Origin: Aliikangiella sp. G2MR2-5
GTDB taxonomy: Bacteria; Pseudomonadota; Gammaproteobacteria; Enterobacterales; Kangiellaceae
Length of the DNA stretch: 64,000 nt
Direction of reading: 5' to 3'
Assembly (NCBI RefSeq): GCF_015687155.1
Contig: NZ_JADPQF010000001.1
Span: 1,302,001 to 1,366,000, forward strand
The first letter of the stretch is position 1, and the number at the start of each line of letters is the position of its first letter. The position numbers and the translations under genes were made by a program. Under the pieces are notes generated by a model. The model was not told the DNA's origin and ran no database searches. It saw nothing but the letters and a program-made list of their open reading frames with translations. This document shows positions 58,908 to 64,000 of the stretch, one piece after another.

Positions 58908-59372
58908 CTAGACTGCCGACTGCAGATAGTTCTCAAGTCCAGTATGATCTATTAGATATTGCTGGGCTTCCAGCCAGTCAACTTGTTCTTCACACTCGTG
59001 CAATATTGACTCTAACATTTCTCGACTAATGTAATCACTCCCCTTTTCACACAACTCAATGGCTTCAACCAGTAACTTTCTTAACTCTAAATCAAAACGC
59101 ATGTTACCACTCAAGATTTGCGGAACATCTTCTCCCAAATAGAGCTTTCCCAGGTCCTGTAGATTCGCCAACCCTTCTAGAAATAAAATTCGCTTAATAA
59201 CTTTGTCTGAAGCTTTCATTAAATAGATAGAATAATCGTAATCTTTCTTTTTGAGGTGGTTAAACCCCCAATTTTCACTCATCCTCGAGTGTAGAAAATA
59301 CTGATTGATACCTGTTAAAAGTGACTTTAGTACTTGATTTAGTTGAGAAATAATCTGCTTATCACCTTTCAT
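58908..59372 (-). CDS. bfr: Bacterioferritin subunit with heme ligand but lost ferroxidase centre
   Basis: A 154-residue Bfr-like subunit. The ATG at 59372 (MKGDKQIISQL) follows AAGGA at the right distance. An in-frame upstream start at 59417 is unlikely. Hand alignment with E. coli Bfr shows M52 kept (YLMKAS) while E18 is leucine, E51 leucine, H54 alanine and H130 glutamine. So it should bind heme at the dimer interface but not do ferroxidase chemistry. It complements the downstream gene. The two are likely co-transcribed, with bfd divergent. Confidence 0.9.
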   Translation of the reverse strand: MKGDKQIISQLNQVLKSLLTGINQYFLHSRMSENWGFNHLKKKDYDYSIYLMKASDKVIKRILFLEGLANLQDLGKLYLGEDVPQILSGNMRFDLELRKLLVEAIELCEKGSDYISREMLESILHECEEQVDWLEAQQYLIDHTGLENYLQSAV

Positions 59373-59478
59373 TGAGTTGTCCTTTTCGTTTGCGGGATAA
59401 CATTTGGTCAATTGCACTAGTATACGTGTTTTTATGACATTTGTTGATCCAAATCACTCGTTTTATTCCGAATCCGTA

Positions 59479-59515
59479 TTGACTTAAATGAGAATGATTC
59501 CTATAATTATTCTCA
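59479..59515 (+). promoter_or_regulatory. bfd promoter overlapped by a Fur-box-like inverted repeat
   Basis: TTGACT (59479-59484) and a perfect TATAAT (59502-59507) with 17-nt spacing precede bfd. TGAGAAT (59489-59495) and its inverse ATTCTCA (59509-59515) straddle the -10, and GAGAATGATT resembles a Fur half-site. A repressor bound here would block bfd. This suits iron-starvation induction of iron release, a rule known for bfd in other proteobacteria. Confidence 0.75.
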
Positions 59516-59545
59516 AATTCAAATCCGCTTTACGAGCACCTATTT

Positions 59546-59761
59546 ATGTACGTATGTATTTGTAACGCAGTAACTGATACGCAAATAATTGAAGCACAAC
59601 AAAATGGCTTAAAAACGATGGCGCAAATTACCGAGCACCTCGGTGTAGGTAATTGCTGTGGACGTTGCGTAGAAACTGCAAAAGAAGTTCTTGCTGAGAA
59701 TTCTGGGGTACGGAAGTTCATTCCCCAAATGGCAGAAAACCCGTCTTTGGTTCCAGCTTAA
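59546..59761 (+). CDS. bfd: Bacterioferritin-associated ferredoxin
   Basis: A 71-residue 2Fe-2S protein that docks on bacterioferritin heme and reduces the ferric core so iron is released. The cluster cysteines are C4, C6, C38 and C41 (YVCIC, NCCGRC), the same spacing as E. coli Bfd. It is divergent from the bacterioferritin pair, and its promoter carries a Fur-type site. A short C-terminal extension (FIPQMAENPSLVPA) is of unclear use. Confidence 0.94.
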   Translation: MYVCICNAVTDTQIIEAQQNGLKTMAQITEHLGVGNCCGRCVETAKEVLAENSGVRKFIPQMAENPSLVPA

Positions 59762-59960
59762 ACTTGCCCTTCCCTCAATTTTAACCTTGATATTAGCAAA
59801 TTGATTTATTTTTGCTAGACCACCGGGTTCTATCGGTGAACCTGCCCTCCACCAGTAAATGATGAATTATACAGGTTTTGAAATACACTCTTGGACTAGA
59901 CACGCCGTCTCTAATTTATTACATTAGAAATATCTTATATTAATTCTGATTATTTCTTTT

Positions 59961-60284
59961 ATGAATGAAGTCCAAAGTTGTCGTCAAAAAAGCGCTGAAG
60001 ACTTAAGAGAGCATGCAGACTCAGCAACAAAGCAACTAAAAGCACTGGCAAATGTTAATCGTTTGATGATTCTTTGCATTCTTTCAGAAGGAGAGTTATC
60101 AGTCAGTGAACTTAATGAAATGATCGATCTATCTCAATCCGCTCTTTCCCAACACCTTTCCAAACTAAGAGCCGATGATCTGGTCAATACACGCAGAGAG
60201 TCTCAAACAATTTATTACTCTCTAAAGGAAGGGGTAGCAAAGAATATTATTAATACCCTCCACGATTTTTATTGTGCCGGATAA
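59961..60284 (+). CDS. ArsR-family regulator of the BigR/SqrR/YgaV persulfide-sensing type
   Basis: A 107-residue winged-helix regulator. The recognition region is LSVSELNEMIDLSQSALSQHLSKLR and the wing TRRESQTIYYSL. Two cysteines, C39 (MILCILSEGE) and C105 (DFYC), sit where BigR, SqrR and YgaV form an intramolecular tetrasulfide with reactive sulfur. The metal-binding ELCVCDL motif of ArsR/SmtB is missing. It converges with a DUF2892 membrane protein gene, a family often found with such regulators. An imperfect palindrome lies upstream at about 59928-59949. Confidence 0.85.
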   Translation: MNEVQSCRQKSAEDLREHADSATKQLKALANVNRLMILCILSEGELSVSELNEMIDLSQSALSQHLSKLRADDLVNTRRESQTIYYSLKEGVAKNIINTLHDFYCAG

Positions 60285-60310
60285 AACAACATTTTAACCG
60301 GCTCCAATGA

Positions 60311-60526
60311 TTAAAAACCGAGAGCTTGTTCTTTCTCACTCTTAAGTCCAAATACCTTTTTCATCACGATTGCTGCCGGACAAAAACCGGTAAAAGCACT
60401 TTGAAAGAGGTTTGCTCCGATAAAAGCCGTAAACCAGATAAACATTGAGTGAACAACTAAGGTCAACACAACTGACAGCAATACCATAAAACCAGCAAAT
60501 GCTAGTACCGCTCTTTCTACCGACAT
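60311..60526 (-). CDS. DUF2892 small membrane protein (YgaP-like membrane part)
   Basis: A 71-residue protein with two hydrophobic segments (AVLAFAGFMVLLSVVLTLVV and MFIWFTAFIGANLFQSAF) and a conserved FTGFCPAAIVMKK tail. The start is the ATG at 60526, because GGGGAG lies 6 nt ahead of it. An upstream in-frame start at 60541 lacks such a site. The family forms the C-terminal membrane part of the rhodanese YgaP in E. coli. Here it is freestanding, 31 nt downstream of the outer-membrane barrel gene on the same strand. Confidence 0.8.
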   Translation of the reverse strand: MSVERAVLAFAGFMVLLSVVLTLVVHSMFIWFTAFIGANLFQSAFTGFCPAAIVMKKVFGLKSEKEQALGF

Positions 60527-60557
60527 AATCAATCTCCCCATCGTTTACAATCAGTCA

Positions 60558-61820
60558 CTAAAAACTGTAATGGACTCTAAAAAACAAATTAGAATTATCC
60601 TTCATTTGGGCAAGGAAAGTTTCATCCCTTTTTCCTTTTAATAAATTGACTCCAAAAGCTGTGCGCCAACTATCACTAATCTTGTATGTTGAGCTATAAC
60701 GTAAATAATGATCCTCATCACTAGGAGAATAAAAAAACATTAATGAATTCACCAGACGCTGTTGCAGAGCTAAATGAGTTAAACGCATTGTTACTACTGT
60801 ACGGTTTTCTTCAGGTAAGACCTGGCTACTCGGCGCATTACTCAATAATGACTGGTAATCTCCGGTCTTCTCCAGATAGAATTGTGTCGCCAAAGAAATA
60901 TCGTTTGCAATTTCAGTTTCGTAGCCAACTAAAAATCTAAGTTGATCATTTGGAATAAGTGCATTGGTCCCATCAGGATCTTCCTTGCTGTTATAGTAAG
61001 AAATCTCTGCGTTAAACAATCCACCAAATGCAGGCAATCTTAGACTTGCACCCAGAGAATCCATCTCGGCATAACCGAACCCTTTAACGGTATATTTTGT
61101 TGGTGATTTAAAGAATCCCTGATAATAGTAAAGGCTCCATTCGATTCCACCAGAAGTAGTAAAAACTCTCGCGGATAGCTCTGGCTCGTCGGGAACAAGA
61201 CTTACAATCTCAGGCTGCGGCTGGATAATTCCTGAACCTGGTATATAAAATGAATACCTCTCACCGTTGGGCGTAATATCGGGAGCAAACTCCGGCAAAT
61301 ATGCAATTTCAAAATTAACAAGTCCATAATAGCTAAGCCGAATAGCATCCACCTCTGGTTTTAACTGATAGTCTTCTCGACCATTGAAAAACGAACGCCA
61401 ATCCTTGGCCATCAGGTCGTTTAAAAAAAGTAAGTCCGCAGTTCCCCAGGTTATTACCTGTCTTCCAACTTTAGCTTCCCAGTTTTTTCCGAGTCTTTTG
61501 TACAAAGAAAAACGAGTTATTTTTAGCTCTTCTTTATTGAATTTATCTGACAAACCTTCAATTTCTGTCTCTAATTTGAAACTACTACCAGCATAGTCAA
61601 GTTTTGAACGCCACCTGAATTCATCTAAAGTTGAGTCATTAATATTAGCTGCAGAAGATTTCAATAGCCCTCCATAGCTATAATCAACTTTGTTCGACCA
61701 AAACCAGGGAGAGGTTTCTCCCCACTCTTCTTCGCTCCAGCTATCGCTCCATTCATCTTCTTCCGCAGAATGAACATTCATCGATACAATGATACTGAAA
61801 ATAAGCAACAAGGTTTTCAA
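60558..61820 (-). CDS. Outer-membrane beta-barrel protein of the exporter operon (DUF1302-like)
   Basis: A 420-residue protein with a signal peptide (1-18, MKTLLLIFSIIVSMNVHSA), an acidic Trp-rich segment (DEWSDSWSEEEWGE) and a long run of alternating strands ending in VHYSF, a typical barrel C-terminal phenylalanine. The central KVGRQVITWGTADLLFLNDLM block resembles DUF1302-type porins found with RND exporters. It is the third gene (31 nt after the LolA-like gene) of the edge operon. The substrate is unknown. Confidence 0.75.
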   Translation of the reverse strand: MKTLLLIFSIIVSMNVHSAEEDEWSDSWSEEEWGETSPWFWSNKVDYSYGGLLKSSAANINDSTLDEFRWRSKLDYAGSSFKLETEIEGLSDKFNKEELKITRFSLYKRLGKNWEAKVGRQVITWGTADLLFLNDLMAKDWRSFFNGREDYQLKPEVDAIRLSYYGLVNFEIAYLPEFAPDITPNGERYSFYIPGSGIIQPQPEIVSLVPDEPELSARVFTTSGGIEWSLYYYQGFFKSPTKYTVKGFGYAEMDSLGASLRLPAFGGLFNAEISYYNSKEDPDGTNALIPNDQLRFLVGYETEIANDISLATQFYLEKTGDYQSLLSNAPSSQVLPEENRTVVTMRLTHLALQQRLVNSLMFFYSPSDEDHYLRYSSTYKISDSWRTAFGVNLLKGKRDETFLAQMKDNSNLFFRVHYSF

Positions 61821-61851
61821 CAGTTAGCGCCTCCAGCCCGACACATAAATC

Positions 61852-62712
61852 TTAATTAAAATCTAGCCATTTTTTTGGAGGGTTTCTTAAAGCACTTTCC
61901 GTGAATACGTCCTCATCAATGCCAAGATCATAAGTCATTTTCTTAAACTCCATCAGCGTATAGGAACCGTCAGTCAAGTTACTTACTTTCGCTCGCACAA
62001 CGGTTGGAATTCCCTGGACATTTATTGTTTCAACGGCTTCAATTAAGCGAGTTGCTTTGTTGCTAGCATCAAAGTATTGGATCTTGACCGGTAAAAAAGT
62101 TTTTTTATCTATCCAGGTCAAATAATACGAAAACTCAACAGATGTGGGTTCCTTTGGCGTATGACGCATCTGATAAAATGCTTCACTTTCCATTACAAGT
62201 TCATGTTTATCCTCATCAGGAGAACGCCCTGAAACATCTTCGTAAAAGTAGTGTGCACCAACAAAACTTGTTCTCTTATCTCCCGCAGAAATGCGTTTAA
62301 CCAGGTCCAGAGCAGGTAAATAAAGCCAACGGTCATCCTGCGAACCTGGTTTTTTATGCACCATAAAAACGGTACCGGCCACATCTGTGGGACGAGAAAA
62401 CACAACTAGAAATTTTTGCTTTCCTCCCTCTTCGACATCTTTTCTTAATATAGTGAACTGTCGAAGTTGAGTTCTTCCGTTCGCGTCGACAATTTTCATT
62501 CGAGCCATCGTCCTACCGTCATTACCACCGTAATAAGAAGCAAGCGAAGCTTTGACAACAATTTCATCCGCAGTAAGTTCGTCATCATTGATGTTTTTCG
62601 CAAACAATATGGGACTGCTAATACAGCCAACTAACACCAGTAAAAACTTAAGGCTAGATAGGTATTTTAGAGTAGAAATTTTCTGACTAGTCATTTTCGT
62701 CTCCTTAGACAA
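61852..62712 (-). CDS. Periplasmic LolA-like / outer-membrane-lipoprotein-sorting family protein
   Basis: A 286-residue protein with a signal-peptide-like segment (about 20-38). The rest is a LolA/LppX-like half-barrel, supported by the DGRTMARMKIVDANG, FSRPTDVAGTVFMVHK, WLYLPALDLVKRISAGDKR and YFYEDVSGR blocks. These are typical of the lipoprotein-sorting-like proteins encoded beside MMPL/RND exporters. It probably ferries a hydrophobic cargo. It is 1 nt downstream of the exporter stop. An alternative start at 62694 (MTSQKIS) is possible. Confidence 0.8.
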   Translation of the reverse strand: MSKETKMTSQKISTLKYLSSLKFLLVLVGCISSPILFAKNINDDELTADEIVVKASLASYYGGNDGRTMARMKIVDANGRTQLRQFTILRKDVEEGGKQKFLVVFSRPTDVAGTVFMVHKKPGSQDDRWLYLPALDLVKRISAGDKRTSFVGAHYFYEDVSGRSPDEDKHELVMESEAFYQMRHTPKEPTSVEFSYYLTWIDKKTFLPVKIQYFDASNKATRLIEAVETINVQGIPTVVRAKVSNLTDGSYTLMEFKKMTYDLGIDEDVFTESALRNPPKKWLDFN

Positions 62713-62713
62713 A

Positions 62714-64000
62714 TCAAGAAGCTTTTGTTTTAAACAAAAAAACTTTCAGCAAGTTAAAACTCGCAGGAAGAACGATAATAGTAACCATCGCAGAAACAGC
62801 CATTATGGTAGCTAAAAATGCTCCGACCGTAATATAGGGAACTAAAGGCGCTAAAAGAAGAGGAGTGAATCCCAAAGCAATAACTAGTGCATTACGACTT
62901 ATTGCGGTTGCTGGTTCCTTAAACATTAGACTTAGAGTTTCATTCCAGCTACCCGTCTGCTGATAATAGGTACGGGTTCTTTCGATAAAATGAATTGCAA
63001 AGTCGACTGATAACCCGAGAGTCAAAGCAGATAGAACAGCAATCGGCATATCATAATACTTTCCTGTCCAACCAATCATTCCGTACATAAAGACGATGGT
63101 GATCGATAAAGGAAGCATAGCGAGAAGACCATATATCACAGATCGAAATAGGAATATCATCATTACCAATACAATAACAAACGCACTCATTAAGCTGTCT
63201 GCCATGCCGCTTACCATTTTATCTTGCCATATCAAATTCAAGTAAGCTTTCCCCGCCCAGTTTACTGAAACTCCGGATGGTAAGGGGTGGTCAACAATAT
63301 ATTGGTTTACCGTTTCAACAACTTGCGCCATGTGCTGATTATCGCCACTGGTAAGCTGCAGCCAGACTAACGAGCTTGTGTAATCAGGTGTCACAAAATG
63401 CCATAAATCTTGTGGTCGATGTGAGGACTGAAATTGCAACAAAGTTTGAGCTACTGCAGCCTGGCTATCAGGAATAATAAAATCTCTATCATCACCACTT
63501 CTTAATTCACGATTTACAGTCTTTATCAAATCAACTACAGAGTTAGATTTACCAACATACCCGGATGTCAAAAGATAAGCTTGTAGTTTTTCAATATAGG
63601 CCAACATTTCGGGTTCAGTAAACTTTTTTAGGCCAACTATAGCTTTCTCCGACTCCAGAATAATTTTTTCCAAAATATGCATTTCTTTTTCAGTTGCTTC
63701 AAATGCAAGGTCATCTGCAACAGCTAATACTTGATGAGGCGAAACTAAAATATTTTTAAGAACTTCATTCAACCTTTTCACAGTTTCTGTATCCAACGAA
63801 GTCGAATTAGCCAGCTGTTTAATTGATTCCGACCAACTTTCCTGTAACCGTTTTTTCTCCTCGAAATCAAAAACCAGATGAGCATCATAGGTTCCGGCAA
63901 AATGCTGATTCAATATTCGATCCGCTATTCGTATTTCATGATTTTGTTTGAACCAGCGTACCGGGTTGTCATTTATCTGTATCTTAAAAATCCCATAAAC
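62714..64000 (-). CDS. MMPL/RND-family exporter, C-terminal part (cut by window edge)
   Basis: The C-terminal 428 residues of a large RND/MMPL protein. The frame is open to 64000 (VYGIFKIQINDNPVRWFKQN at the edge), and the TTG at 63913 is internal, not a start. Membrane helices begin at about the last 200 residues: SALTLGLSVDFAIHFIERTR is the conserved RND helix-4 region with its proton-relay aspartate. Full-length relatives have about 750-850 residues. It is the first visible gene of an operon with a LolA-like protein (1 nt) and an outer-membrane barrel. Its start lies beyond the window. Confidence 0.88.
   Translation of the reverse strand, partial: VYGIFKIQINDNPVRWFKQNHEIRIADRILNQHFAGTYDAHLVFDFEEKKRLQESWSESIKQLANSTSLDTETVKRLNEVLKNILVSPHQVLAVADDLAFEATEKEMHILEKIILESEKAIVGLKKFTEPEMLAYIEKLQAYLLTSGYVGKSNSVVDLIKTVNRELRSGDDRDFIIPDSQAAVAQTLLQFQSSHRPQDLWHFVTPDYTSSLVWLQLTSGDNQHMAQVVETVNQYIVDHPLPSGVSVNWAGKAYLNLIWQDKMVSGMADSLMSAFVIVLVMMIFLFRSVIYGLLAMLPLSITIVFMYGMIGWTGKYYDMPIAVLSALTLGLSVDFAIHFIERTRTYYQQTGSWNETLSLMFKEPATAISRNALVIALGFTPLLLAPLVPYITVGAFLATIMAVSAMVTIIVLPASFNLLKVFLFKTKAS

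Noticed and set aside
63800-63913. Start of the MMPL gene at the TTG at 63913
   Set aside because: The frame continues without a stop to the window edge with typical exporter sequence, so the gene is cut, not short.

Overview
The window reads as one contiguous chromosomal segment of a free-living gammaproteobacterium of fairly low GC content (judged by eye). Support for this includes LPS genes (lpxK, kdsB, an LpxL-type acyltransferase), rmf, bacterioferritin/Bfd, the RNase E-RluC pair, PilU and the imuA-imuB-dnaE2 mutagenesis cassette. The gene order recalls Pseudomonas most strongly. The envelope and Kdo8N genes would also fit a marine lineage such as a Kangiella- or Shewanella-like bacterium. 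I cannot assign a genus from sequence alone. No IS element, prophage, integron, CRISPR array or rRNA operon was seen.

The backbone is an old conserved locus. From left to right: holB (cut by the edge)-tmk-mltG-pabC-fabF-acpP-fabG-fabD-plsX-rpmF-yceD on the minus strand (1-8.5 kb); maf, a HAD phosphatase, rluC and sppA (11.7-19.7 kb); rne and a low-molecular-weight tyrosine phosphatase (44-47.3 kb); and kdsB-trm112-lpxK-msbA-exbD-exbB-comEC (50-57.6 kb). This matches, from memory, the holB-to-comEC order of Pseudomonas, but it has been opened by accessory blocks.

Accessory blocks. 8.6-13.2 kb: Asp/Glu racemase, DUF2750 protein, Atm1-type ABC exporter and an EamA permease. 15-17.6 kb: an orphan HicB-type antitoxin and fadH. 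19.8-28 kb: ansA, a GNAT enzyme, recR-ybaB-dnaX, 4.5S RNA with tRNA-Ser(GGA), pilU, nadA and the short gene rmf. 28.2-35.5 kb: a SulP permease, then an envelope operon (serine hydrolase, LpxL-like acyltransferase, a transglycosylase with two solute-binding modules) and a secreted lysozyme-fold-like protein. 35.7-41.4 kb: imuA-imuB-dnaE2 behind a perfect 26-bp palindrome. 41.4-43 kb: a lysine-ketoglutarate-reductase-like enzyme with yeaC. 47.6-49.9 kb: kdnA-kdnB, which with kdsB make and activate 8-amino-Kdo for LPS.

The right end (57.7-64 kb) holds a DUF2062 protein, two bacterioferritin subunits that appear to divide ferroxidase and heme roles, divergent bfd with a Fur-type promoter, a two-cysteine ArsR regulator of the BigR/YgaV type, and an operon running in from beyond the edge: MMPL/RND exporter, LolA-like periplasmic protein, outer-membrane barrel and DUF2892 membrane protein.

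I added coding regions shorter than 60 codons (rpmF, rmf), trimmed starts (nadA, dnaE2, kdnB, second bfr, DUF2892) and extended the MMPL gene to the edge. The observations most worth following are the A10 slippage site in dnaX, the palindrome in front of the imu cassette, the complementary bacterioferritin pair, the double-SBP transglycosylase and its operon, and the edge exporter operon.
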